Below, one piece after another: positions 6,812-13,754 of a stretch of DNA of 28,268 nt. The first letter of the stretch is position 1; each line of letters opens with the position of its first letter. Source of the DNA: Clostridiales bacterium. GTDB lineage: Bacteria > Bacillota > Clostridia > Oscillospirales > Acutalibacteraceae. Under the pieces are notes generated by a model, which was given only the letters and a program-made list of their open reading frames with translations, made no database searches and was not told the DNA's origin. A program made the translations under genes and the position numbers. The stretch is taken from positions 1-28,268 of the forward strand of contig DXYG01000029.1 of NCBI GenBank assembly GCA_019415925.1. The letters run 5' to 3'.

Positions 6812-8680
6812 TCACTTGTTTTGTGCAAGCCAAATCAGCAGTACGCTAATGTCGGCAGGTGATACGCCCGAAATTCTCGATGCCTGTCCAATATTTAACG
6901 GCATAATTTTGTTTAGCTTTTCCTGCGCCTCAAGTCGCAAACCCTTAATTTCTCTGTAGTCAAAGTCCTTTGGCAAGAGTTTTGTTTCAAGTTTTCTCAT
7001 CTGCTCAACCTGTTTGAGCTGTTTTTGAATATAACCCTCGTACTTGATTTCAATTTCAACCTGTTCAAAAATATTCGGGTCAAGCTCCGGTCTTTCTGTG
7101 TCAACTGTTTTTAGTTCTTCGTAGCCGAGTTGAGGACGTTTGAGCAAGTCAATCAGACGAACGCCTGTAGTGATTTTAGATGTTTCACGTGAAACAAGTA
7201 TCCTGTTTACTTCCTCAGACGGAGAAATTACTGTTAATTTCAAACGCTTGATTTCCGCTTTCTTCTGCTCCTGCTTTTCCAGAAACTTGTTGTAACGCTC
7301 CTCGCTGATAAGTCCGATTTCATATCCGAGGGGTGTAAGCCTTTCGTCTGCGTTGTCCTGACGGAGTACGAGCCTGTATTCACTGCGTGAGGTCATCATT
7401 CTGTACGGCTCGTTTGCACCCTTTGTAACGAGGTCGTCAACGAGCGTACCTATATAGGAATTGTCACGAGTGAAAATAACCTGCTTTCTGCCGAGCACTT
7501 TTAATGCGGCGTTGATTCCTGCAACAAGTCCCTGTGCGGCGGCTTCCTCATAACCCGAGCTTCCGTTGAACTGTCCTGCACCGTAGAGATTCGGAAAATC
7601 CTTGAATTCAAGCGTAGCATTCATAGCAAGTGGGTCAACACAGTCGTATTCAATCGCATAAGCAGGGCGCATAATTACACAGTGTTCAAGACCTTTGATT
7701 GTGTGATAGAATTTGAGCTGTACCTCTTCGGGGAGCGACGAGCTCATTCCTTGTAAATACATTTCTTCTGTGCTCAGTCCGCACGGCTCAATGAAAAGCT
7801 GATGACGTGGTTTGTCCTTAAAACGCATAATCTTATCCTCAAAGCTCGGACAGTAGCGAGGTCCAACACCCTCAATTCTGCCTGCGTAGAGAGGTGAACG
7901 GTGAATATTTTCAAGAATTACCTGTTTAGTATTTTCGTTAGTCCAGCTTATGTGGCAGTCAACCTTGTTTTCACCGAGATTTTCGGTTTCGTAGGAAAAC
8001 GGTTGAGGCGGTTCGTCGCCCTTCTGCACCTCAAGCTCCGAGAAGTCAATGGAGCTTTTCAGTACTCTCGCAGGAGTACCTGTCTTGAAACGGCGCAGAG
8101 GAAGTCCGAGGTTTTTTAGACTTTTTCCAAGCTTGGTAGCTGGGAAAATTCCGTCCGGACCGCTTTCGTAGGAAACCTCACCGACAAAGATTCGTCCGCC
8201 GAGGTATGTGCCTGTTGCAATAATAACAGCCTTGCACTCGTAAACGGCTAACATTCTTGTGGTAAGAGTGTAGCCGTTTTCGGATTTCTGAATGTCAGTA
8301 ATTTCAGCCTGATGGAGCTCAAGGTTTTTTTGCAACTCAAGCTTGTGCTTCATAGTGTCGGAGTATTTGCGCCTGTCAATCTGTGCACGGAGCGAATGAA
8401 CGGCAGGACCTTTTCCTCGGTTGAGCATACGTGACTGCAAAAAACATTCGTCGGCTGTCTTGCCCATTTCGCCGCCGAGTGCGTCAATCTCACGCACAAG
8501 ATGTCCCTTTGCAGTTCCTCCGATTGACGGGTTGCAGGGACAGTTGCCGACAGCATCCATATTTATAGTAAAAATCGCAGTTTTACAGCCGAGCCGTGCA
8601 GACGCAAGTGCGGCTTCAATTCCTGCGTGACCTGCGCCGATAACGGCAACGTCGTAATTGCCTGCAAAATAAGTTGTCAT
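6812..8680 (-). CDS. mnmG: tRNA uridine-5-carboxymethylaminomethyl modification enzyme MnmG (GidA)
   Basis: MnmG, an FAD enzyme, works in a complex with MnmE to put a (carboxymethyl)aminomethyl group on the wobble uridine of certain tRNAs. The 622-aa length is standard. The N-terminus has the FAD-binding GAGHAGIEAA; next come NCPCNPSIGGTAKGHLV with the two catalytic-region cysteines, FKTGTPARV, GLSTEEMYLQGMS and QFNGSSGYEEAAAQG. The C-terminal helical MnmE/tRNA-binding domain ends in PADISVLLIWL. The ATG at 8680 follows GGAG. One oddity is that a perfect parS site is embedded in the coding sequence, encoding VSRET at about residues 495-499. Confidence 0.97.
   Translation of the reverse strand: MTTYFAGNYDVAVIGAGHAGIEAALASARLGCKTAIFTINMDAVGNCPCNPSIGGTAKGHLVREIDALGGEMGKTADECFLQSRMLNRGKGPAVHSLRAQIDRRKYSDTMKHKLELQKNLELHQAEITDIQKSENGYTLTTRMLAVYECKAVIIATGTYLGGRIFVGEVSYESGPDGIFPATKLGKSLKNLGLPLRRFKTGTPARVLKSSIDFSELEVQKGDEPPQPFSYETENLGENKVDCHISWTNENTKQVILENIHRSPLYAGRIEGVGPRYCPSFEDKIMRFKDKPRHQLFIEPCGLSTEEMYLQGMSSSLPEEVQLKFYHTIKGLEHCVIMRPAYAIEYDCVDPLAMNATLEFKDFPNLYGAGQFNGSSGYEEAAAQGLVAGINAALKVLGRKQVIFTRDNSYIGTLVDDLVTKGANEPYRMMTSRSEYRLVLRQDNADERLTPLGYEIGLISEERYNKFLEKQEQKKAEIKRLKLTVISPSEEVNRILVSRETSKITTGVRLIDLLKRPQLGYEELKTVDTERPELDPNIFEQVEIEIKYEGYIQKQLKQVEQMRKLETKLLPKDFDYREIKGLRLEAQEKLNKIMPLNIGQASRISGVSPADISVLLIWLAQNK
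7181..7196. promoter_or_regulatory. parS: parS centromere site 2, inside mnmG
   Basis: A second perfect TGTTTCACGTGAAACA palindrome, 2.4 kb from the first. It is read in frame as Val-Ser-Arg-Glu-Thr of MnmG, so the site is kept while the protein remains intact. Confidence 0.95.
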
Positions 8681-8739
8681 ATAATCAACTCCAATAATTC
8701 AATTCGAAATTCGAATTAATAATATTTGAAAAAATTTTA

Positions 8740-8820
8740 GGCGACCACATAGGGTCGCCCCTACGGAATGAACATAACGATAATTTATATATGCTGTAGG
8801 GGCAGCCCTGTGTGGCTGCC
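8740..8820. repeat. GTAGGG-family palindromic repeat pair (mnmG-mnmE gap)
   Basis: GGCGACC (8740-8746) pairs with GGTCGCC (8753-8759), followed by CCTACGG. After a spacer of about 30 bp, GTAGG precedes GGCAGCC (8801-8807) pairing with GGCTGCC (8814-8820). The two units face each other, as in the serS-spo0J gap. Confidence 0.8.
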
Positions 8821-8835
8821 CGATTGGAGATACCG

Positions 8836-10203
8836 TCACTTACCTACGCAGAAGTTGTGGAATACCCGGTCTATTACCTCGTCGCTTGTCTTTTCGCCTG
8901 TCAGCTCCAACAGCTCAGAAATTGCGTCCTCAAGTGAAACGGTTACAGCATCAAACGTCATTCCCATTGAAAGTGCGTTTTCGGCTTCTCTGACTGAATT
9001 CAGCGCATTGGCTACAGCCAATCTCTGACGTTCGTTTGAGAGTATTCCCTCGCTTGGATTTAAGTTTGCCGTTCCTGCAATTTCTTCAACGGCTTTTACA
9101 AGCTCCTCGTGTCCTTCACCGTTTACGGCTGAAATATATACTATTTTGCTGATACTATCTGAAATATAGCTTATATCAAGCTTTTGTTCAAGGTCGGTCT
9201 TGTTGATAATCGCAATTGAGGGAACATCCTTTGCAGAATCGAGCAAAGCTCTGTCCTCGTCGTCAAGTTCACGGCTGTTGTCAAACACCGCAAGCAGAAG
9301 TCCGCATTGTGTAAGGCGTTTTCTTGCTCGGTCAACGCCTATTTTCTCAACGGCGTCGTCGGTTTCACGCAAACCCGCTGTGTCGCTGAGGCGCAGAATA
9401 ACGTCGCCGACAAGAACTGTGTCCTCAACAATATCCCTCGTCGTGCCGGGAATGTCGGTGACAATGCTCTTTTCGCAGCCCGAAAGCAGATTCATCAGTG
9501 TGCTTTTGCCGACGTTCGGCTTGCCTGCAATTACCGTATCTATCCCCTGCTTGACCGCCTGACCGCTGTCGTAGCTTGCAAGCAGTTTTTCGAGAGTTGC
9601 AATCGAATTCTTGCACGTATCAAAAATCATATCGTCAGTGACCTCGGCAATATCCTCCTCGGGATAGTCCGCCCAGGCGGAAAGGTGAGATACAAGCGAG
9701 AGTAAATCGTTTTTCACACCGTCAATCTTCTTGCGCAGAGCACCGTCCTTTACAAAAAGTGCGGCTCTGGCGGCAGATTTGCTTTTTGCGCTGATTAAAT
9801 CTATTACAGCCTCGGCTTCGGTTAAGTCGATTTTGCCGTTGAGAAATGCACGTTTTGTAAATTCGCCTGCCTGTGCAGGATATGCGCCTGCCGAAAGTGC
9901 GGCACGAAGCACCTGTTTTGTCAGGTAAATTCCGCCGTGACACGAAAGCTCGACAACGTCCTCGCCTGTGTAGCTGTGCGGCGCACGAAATACAAGCGCA
10001 ACAGCCTCGTCAATTTCTTCGCCGTTGTGACAAATTTTGCCGAAAGCGGCTGTATAGCCTTTCATCTCGGTGATTTTCTTGTTGTTTATATTTTTAAAAA
10101 TTCTGTCGGCAATTTCAAGAGCATTTTCGCCCGAAATTCTGATAACGCCGATTCCGCCCTCGCCCTGTGCGGTGCTGATAGCGGCAATTGTTTTTTCGTT
10201 CAT
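8836..10203 (-). CDS. mnmE: tRNA modification GTPase MnmE (TrmE)
   Basis: MnmE is the GTPase and folate-binding partner of MnmG in wobble-uridine modification. The 455-aa protein has the N-terminal tetrahydrofolate-binding dimer domain (about 1-120), a helical domain, and an inserted G domain: G1 GKPNVGKS at 227-234, G2 GTTRD at 253-257, G3 DTAG at 274-277 and G4 NKTD at 334-337. It ends in FCVGK (451-455), a conservative form of the C-terminal FCIGK that supplies the essential cysteine. The ATG at 10203 follows GGGTGA. It lies upstream of mnmG but a repeat-filled gap of 155 bp breaks the otherwise tight operon. Confidence 0.97.
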   Translation of the reverse strand: MNEKTIAAISTAQGEGGIGVIRISGENALEIADRIFKNINNKKITEMKGYTAAFGKICHNGEEIDEAVALVFRAPHSYTGEDVVELSCHGGIYLTKQVLRAALSAGAYPAQAGEFTKRAFLNGKIDLTEAEAVIDLISAKSKSAARAALFVKDGALRKKIDGVKNDLLSLVSHLSAWADYPEEDIAEVTDDMIFDTCKNSIATLEKLLASYDSGQAVKQGIDTVIAGKPNVGKSTLMNLLSGCEKSIVTDIPGTTRDIVEDTVLVGDVILRLSDTAGLRETDDAVEKIGVDRARKRLTQCGLLLAVFDNSRELDDEDRALLDSAKDVPSIAIINKTDLEQKLDISYISDSISKIVYISAVNGEGHEELVKAVEEIAGTANLNPSEGILSNERQRLAVANALNSVREAENALSMGMTFDAVTVSLEDAISELLELTGEKTSDEVIDRVFHNFCVGK

Positions 10204-10235
10204 ATTTCACCCACGCACATAATAAAAGAAATGAT

Positions 10236-10338
10236 GTAGGAACCCGTCCCCTACGGAAAGGTTGGTTTGTTTCGAAAATGATGGTATAATCGGATACGTT
10301 TGATAATTACAGCGTACACGGCACGCCGTGTCCCTACG
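10236..10338. repeat. GTAGGG-family composite repeat (mnmE-jag gap)
   Basis: It opens with GTAGGAACCCGTCCCCTAC (10236-10254) and closes with the hairpin ACACGGC-AC-GCCGTGT followed by CCCTACG. The unit ends point outward, opposite to the pairs at 2917 and 8740. The whole composite resembles 14852-14952, including the inner ATAATCG and TTTGATA stretches, so the longer unit has itself been copied. Confidence 0.8.
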
Positions 10339-10375
10339 GATAATGTTATATTTTTAACTTTTTCAATACTACAAA

Positions 10376-10400
10376 ATAAGGGCGGATTGCTCCGCCCTTT
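10376..10400 (-). terminator. Terminator of jag
   Basis: AAGGGCGGA (10378-10386) pairs with TCCGCCCTT (10391-10399), a 9-bp GC-rich stem with a 4-nt loop, followed on the minus strand by ATTTTG. The other side carries TTTT, so it may act in both directions. Confidence 0.7.
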
Positions 10401-10471
10401 TCAAAACTTTATAGGATTCAGCCCTAATTGTCGGGCATATAATTTGTAAATATTCAGCTTTTCTGCTCGAC

Positions 10472-11263
10472 TTACTTATCAATTCTTCCGTAAAGACCTG
10501 TGCCGTCGCCCTCGTTGAGGGGCTTTCTGTCGGGATTAACGGGAGCAGAATTGTTGTAACTGCGGTTTGAGTTATAGGGACGTCTGCCGCCTCTGCCTTT
10601 GTTGTAGCCGCCCTTGCGGAAATTGTTCTTTACCTTGGGGTCGGGTCCGATAACAACGTGACGGTTAGCGTTCTCGCCCTCACTCCACGAAATAGCGCCG
10701 TTTACCTTCTGAACAGCTGTGTGGATAATTCTTCTCTCATAGGGATTCATAGGCTCAAGGTTTATCTTTCTGCCTGTCTTGACAGCCTTGAAAGCAAGCT
10801 TTCTGCCGAGAATTTCAAGAGTTTTTTCTCTTTTTTCTCTATAGTTGCCTGTGTTGATTGTAACCTTGAAATAGCCGCTGTCTGCGTGGTTTGCGACAAG
10901 GCTTGTAATATACTGGAGAGAGTCGAGAGTTTCGCCTCTTCTGCCGATTACAAAGCCAACGTCCTCGCCCGAAAGGTCGAATTCAACGCCGCCTTCGATT
11001 GACTTCTTTTCAATTACAACACTCTGAAGATTCATCTTGTCGAGGACATTTCTTAAGAATTCCTCTGCCTTGTCTTCGGGAGTAGCCTTGAGTGTTACCT
11101 TTACCTTTGCAGGTGCGCCGCCGAAAAGACCGAACTTCTTTTTCTCGGCACGCTGGATAAGTTCAAATTCAACCTCGTCTGTATCACTCAGACCAAGCTG
11201 TCTTTTTGCGTCGTTGAGAGCGTCAAGCTCTGTTTCACCAACGCCGATTACTTCTTTTATCAC
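10472..11263 (-). CDS. jag: RNA-binding protein Jag / KhpB (SpoIIIJ-associated)
   Basis: Jag/KhpB is a cytoplasmic RNA-binding protein encoded beside yidC/spoIIIJ and linked to cell-envelope control in Gram-positives. The 263-aa product shows the three expected parts: a Jag_N domain (about 1-52, with AEKKKFGLFGGAPAKV), a KH domain with the GRRGETLDSLQY loop at about 108-119, and an R3H domain ending in GENANRHVVIGP. The C-terminal 45 residues or so form a Gly/Asn/Arg-rich, disordered basic tail (NKGRGGRRPYNSNRSYNN), which probably adds RNA binding. The start is GTG at 11263 with AAAGGTG in front. It follows yidC by about 37 bp. Confidence 0.93.
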   Translation of the reverse strand: MIKEVIGVGETELDALNDAKRQLGLSDTDEVEFELIQRAEKKKFGLFGGAPAKVKVTLKATPEDKAEEFLRNVLDKMNLQSVVIEKKSIEGGVEFDLSGEDVGFVIGRRGETLDSLQYITSLVANHADSGYFKVTINTGNYREKREKTLEILGRKLAFKAVKTGRKINLEPMNPYERRIIHTAVQKVNGAISWSEGENANRHVVIGPDPKVKNNFRKGGYNKGRGGRRPYNSNRSYNNSAPVNPDRKPLNEGDGTGLYGRIDK

Positions 11264-11300
11264 GATTTTTCACCTTTATTTCGTTTTAATATATTATAAA

Positions 11301-12287
11301 TTATTTCTTCTTTTTCTTCTTTGAATTTGCACCTTCGCCTGATTTAAGCTCGTGCGGTGCGTAAACATAAGGAATTTTTGCTTCGTTTTCAAGCATTGCT
11401 GCAACGTGTCTTGCCTCTGAGTTTGCGGTGAGCTGAGCAGGACTGAAAATCTTGCCGAGCACAATTGACTGAACAAGGCTGATTACAGCCGAAATAATCC
11501 AGTAGAATGCAACTGCGGCAGGAACGGTGTAAGCGATGTATGCAGAGAACAGAGGCATAGCGATAAGCATAACCTTCATACAACCCTGCTGCTGAGCCAT
11601 CTGGTTTTTATTAATTCTCATAGTAATCAACTGAGCGCCGACATTGGAAGCAAAGCAGAATACCGGGAAAAGAGTATACCAAGAGAAAAGACCGAAATCC
11701 TTAGGAATTGCGAGTAAGTCCACGCCAAAGGTATTAAAGCCTGCGGTGAACATCTGGATTGTAGAAATTTCCTGAGTATTGAAGATTCCCTGAATAGCCT
11801 CGGTGTTCATAATGTTGGGAAAAACTTTAAGCAGGCTGATTTCCTGATATGTGGGATTAACACTTGCAGCATATCCGGGAATTGTGTTGATGTAGGAAAG
11901 TGCATTGTTTACGTCCTCACCGTTTAAGTGAAGAGTGTTGGTGAGCGGATAGGCAACTGCGTAGAAGATACCTAAAATTACGAGAAAAGGAAGGATTGTC
12001 GTAAGACAACCGCCCATAGGCTTGACGCCCTCTTTTTCATAGAGCTTGTTAAGCTCCTCCGAATACTTTTCTCTGTTGTTAGCGTACTTTTCCTGAAGCT
12101 CCTTTTGCTTTTTGGAAAGTCTTGCAGTACCCGCCATAGATTTCTGCTGTTTAACGGAAAACGGAAACAGAATAAGCTTTACAATGAGCGTAAATACGAT
12201 AATAGAAAGACCGAAATCCTTGAGAATGTAGAAAGCTCCCCAGAGTATGTAGCCCAGCAAGCTTCCGAGAAATCCGAAGATTTGCAT
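11301..12287 (-). CDS. yidC: Membrane protein insertase YidC (SpoIIIJ/Oxa1 family)
   Basis: YidC inserts and folds membrane proteins, alone or with SecYEG. The 328-aa product is the Gram-positive form without the large periplasmic domain. It begins with a hydrophobic segment, then FGLSIIVFTLIVKLILFPFSVKQQKSM, the cytoplasmic coiled-coil loop (about 55-85), KPMGGCLTTILPFLVILGIFYAV, and three more membrane segments. A Lys-rich tail (SKKKKKK) ends the protein, typical for ribosome contact. There is no clear lipobox, unlike Bacillus SpoIIIJ. An insertion of about 80 mostly polar residues (NTLHLNGEDV to QEISTIQM) separates the second and third conserved membrane segments; it is longer than in Bacillus and probably lies outside the cell. 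The ATG at 12287 follows GTGAGG. Confidence 0.95.
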   Translation of the reverse strand: MQIFGFLGSLLGYILWGAFYILKDFGLSIIVFTLIVKLILFPFSVKQQKSMAGTARLSKKQKELQEKYANNREKYSEELNKLYEKEGVKPMGGCLTTILPFLVILGIFYAVAYPLTNTLHLNGEDVNNALSYINTIPGYAASVNPTYQEISLLKVFPNIMNTEAIQGIFNTQEISTIQMFTAGFNTFGVDLLAIPKDFGLFSWYTLFPVFCFASNVGAQLITMRINKNQMAQQQGCMKVMLIAMPLFSAYIAYTVPAAVAFYWIISAVISLVQSIVLGKIFSPAQLTANSEARHVAAMLENEAKIPYVYAPHELKSGEGANSKKKKKK

Positions 12288-12345
12288 ATTGTTACCTCAC
12301 TTTTGAGTAAAATGTGCAATCACAGCAAATACAATATGCGTGTTG

Positions 12346-12579
12346 CTAATTTCTCCTGCCTGTCCTTTTTTCGGGAACAGGGTCATAGCCGCCCTTTGAA
12401 AATGGGTTGCATCGCAGAATACGCCAGAGCGTAAGTGCAAAGCCCTTTAGTGCGCCAAAGCGCTCGATAGCCTCGATTCCGTACTGAGAGCAGGTTGGAG
12501 TGTACTTGCAGTTAGCACCCAGGTGCGGAGAAATGGCGGCTTGATAGAATTTAATCAGAGCAATCAGTATTTTTTTCAT
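12346..12579 (-). CDS. yidD: Membrane protein insertion efficiency factor YidD
   Basis: This small protein assists YidC-dependent insertion. The 77-aa product has an N-terminal amphipathic helix (KKILIALIKFYQAAISP) and the family hallmark CKYTPTCSQYGIEAIERFG, then RILRCNPFSKGGYDPVP. Three conserved cysteines are in place. The ATG at 12579 follows AAGGT. The gene lies 58 bp before yidC, the usual order, but is cut off from rnpA by a 360-bp repeat-filled gap where these genes are normally close or overlapping. Confidence 0.95.
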   Translation of the reverse strand: MKKILIALIKFYQAAISPHLGANCKYTPTCSQYGIEAIERFGALKGFALTLWRILRCNPFSKGGYDPVPEKRTGRRN

Positions 12580-12939
12580 TTTTTACCTTAAATTCAATTT
12601 ACAATTAACAAAGAATAATTAACAATTTAGGTCGAGTGGTTAGGTTGGAATAATTTAAAAGTATAGTTCCCCAATTTATTTATATTATTGTAGTGGCGAA
12701 CTGTGTTCGCCATATTTCATAAATTGCAACGCAATTTATGAAACGGGACGTCAAGGATGCCGTCCCCTACGGCTATTCAGGAAACGTTTGAATTTAATTT
12801 CGTAGGGGACGGGCTCCAACACGTCCCTAAACGTTACCTATATATCAATATAAATTCATCGAAAAAACCTTTCAAAACAGCACGCATTATTACAAATTCG
12901 GAGCGGAGCGACCATCAATTGTTAATTTTTAATTGATAA
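12580..12939. other. Gene-free 360-bp gap between rnpA and yidD
   Basis: I see no coding sequence. The gap holds a three-unit GTAGGG-family repeat array (12690-12828), a separate perfect hairpin CATAAATTGC/GCAATTTATG (12718-12740), and AT-rich inverted stretches of the AATTGTTAATT type at both edges (about 12590-12630 and 12915-12940). The edge sequences look like the borders of an inserted element. Confidence 0.7.
12690..12828. repeat. Three-unit GTAGGG-family repeat array
   Basis: Unit 1 is GTAG plus GGCGAAC/GTTCGCC (12690-12711). Unit 2 is GGGACG (12745-12750) with CGTCCC (12761-12766) ending CTACGG. Unit 3 starts CGTAGG and pairs GGGACG (12806-12811) with CGTCCC (12822-12827). Units 2 and 3 face each other across about 30 bp, as in the other pairs. 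Confidence 0.8.
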
Positions 12940-13275
12940 TTATTCTAAAACATCTGCAGCTTTCAATTGCTTTTTCATAGCGTCCAAAACAGTTTGCGAC
13001 TTAACATAGGGTGTTTTGCCCCTTGCGACAAAAACAAAGTCGTATCCCTGCTTTAAATCGGGATAGAGTTCGTAGTAAGCTGCCCTGATAACACGCCTTG
13101 CTCTGGAGCGTTTAACAGCCTTGCCGACCTTTTTGCCTGTGGTAATTCCGAAACGCAGGTTATTGTTTTTATTTTTCATTACATAAGTTACAAGTACAGG
13201 ACTTACAAAGGATTTTCCCCTTTTGTACAGACGGGAAAAATCCCTGTTATCCTTCAAAGTGACATATTCACTCAT
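12940..13275 (-). CDS. rnpA: Ribonuclease P protein component
   Basis: RnpA binds the RNase P RNA and helps cut 5' leaders from pre-tRNAs. The 111-aa product has the typical N-terminal LKDNRDFSRLYKRGKSF, then RFGITTGKKVGKAVKRSRARRVIRAAY, which is the conserved basic RNR-type helix (here RSRARR), and a C-terminal FVFVARGKTPYVKS. The ATG at 13275 follows GGTGGTG. It is downstream of rpmH with a terminator-like hairpin between, the classic rpmH-rnpA pair in which far more L34 than RnpA is needed. Confidence 0.95.
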   Translation of the reverse strand: MSEYVTLKDNRDFSRLYKRGKSFVSPVLVTYVMKNKNNNLRFGITTGKKVGKAVKRSRARRVIRAAYYELYPDLKQGYDFVFVARGKTPYVKSQTVLDAMKKQLKAADVLE

Positions 13276-13302
13276 TTTTACACCACCGGGCAGTCGAGCA
13301 CT

Positions 13303-13337
13303 CTAAAAAAGAAAGACCACCGAATAAAGTGGCCTCT
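13303..13337 (-). terminator. Terminator/attenuator between rpmH and rnpA
   Basis: On the minus strand AGGCCAC pairs with GTGGTCT (one G-U) across an 8-nt loop and runs into TTTCTTTTTT. It lies 5 bp past the rpmH stop and before the rnpA Shine-Dalgarno. It probably lowers rnpA expression relative to rpmH. Confidence 0.65.
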
Positions 13338-13341
13338 TTTC

Positions 13342-13476
13342 TTAATAAGACAACCTTTTTCTGCCTTTAGCTCTTCTTCTTGCTAAAACTTTCTTACCGT
13401 TGGCTGTAGCCATTCTCTTTCTGAAACCGTGCTCCTTTTTTCTGTGGAGCTTCTTAGGCTGATATGTTCTCAACAT
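13342..13476 (-). CDS. rpmH: 50S ribosomal protein L34
   Basis: The 44-aa product begins MLRTYQPKKLHRKKEHGFRK and ends GRKRLSY, with the L34 signature (RTYQPKK, HGFRKRMAT, VLARRRAKGR). The ATG at 13476 is preceded by GGGAGG. It is led by a near-consensus promoter. In most Firmicutes the next gene upstream, in the other direction, is dnaA; here there is none. Confidence 0.98.
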   Translation of the reverse strand: MLRTYQPKKLHRKKEHGFRKRMATANGKKVLARRRAKGRKRLSY

Positions 13477-13517
13477 AAGTGAAAACCTCCCTTCAAAATA
13501 TAACCTTGCAATATAGC

Positions 13518-13546
13518 ATTATATCGTAGTTTTCAAATTTCGTCAA
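13518..13546 (-). promoter_or_regulatory. Sigma-A promoter of rpmH
   Basis: Minus-strand TTGACG (13541-13546), 17 bp, TATAAT (13518-13523). The start of rpmH is about 42 bp downstream. Confidence 0.85.
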
Positions 13547-13569
13547 GTATTTTATTTCGAAAAGAGAAA

Positions 13570-13593
13570 ATTTTAGTCCGTATTTTAGTCCGT
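13570..13593. repeat. Two perfect tandem copies of a 12-bp unit
   Basis: ATTTTAGTCCGT occurs twice head to tail (13570-13581 and 13582-13593), just upstream of the rpmH promoter and touching the end of inverted-pair element B. The matching place by copy A has only one degenerate copy. Confidence 0.85.
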
Positions 13594-13670
13594 TATAAAA
13601 ATCGATAATTAAATTTACCTCGGTATCTCGGAGTTAATACATTTTTCTATATCTGACGCAAGATGCCACG
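13584..13670 (-). repeat. Copy B of the inverted-pair intergenic element
   Basis: This is the reverse-complement counterpart of 4852-4936. The best block (CGGTATCTCGG through TTTTTCTAT to CGCAAGAT) is roughly 80-85% identical by eye, and weaker similarity continues to TTATAA. It lies between the ROK-gene terminator and the rpmH promoter. Confidence 0.7.
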
Positions 13671-13699
13671 TTACGGTATCTTGTATTCATTGTTGAAAA

Positions 13700-13739
13700 A
13701 TAAAACCGTCTTGTATGAGCGTACAAGACGGTGATTTTT
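13700..13739 (-). terminator. Terminator of the ROK kinase gene
   Basis: An 11-bp perfect stem (ACCGTCTTGTA at 13705-13715, TACAAGACGGT at 13722-13732) with a 6-nt loop. Minus-strand U-rich tail TTTTATTTTTC follows; a T-run also follows on the plus strand, so it can act both ways. Confidence 0.85.
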
Positions 13740-13754
13740 TGTATTACAACGGAA

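Noticed and set aside
12580..12939. Insertion sequence between rnpA and yidD
   Set aside because: There is no transposase or remnant; only short palindromes and AT-rich borders are visible.
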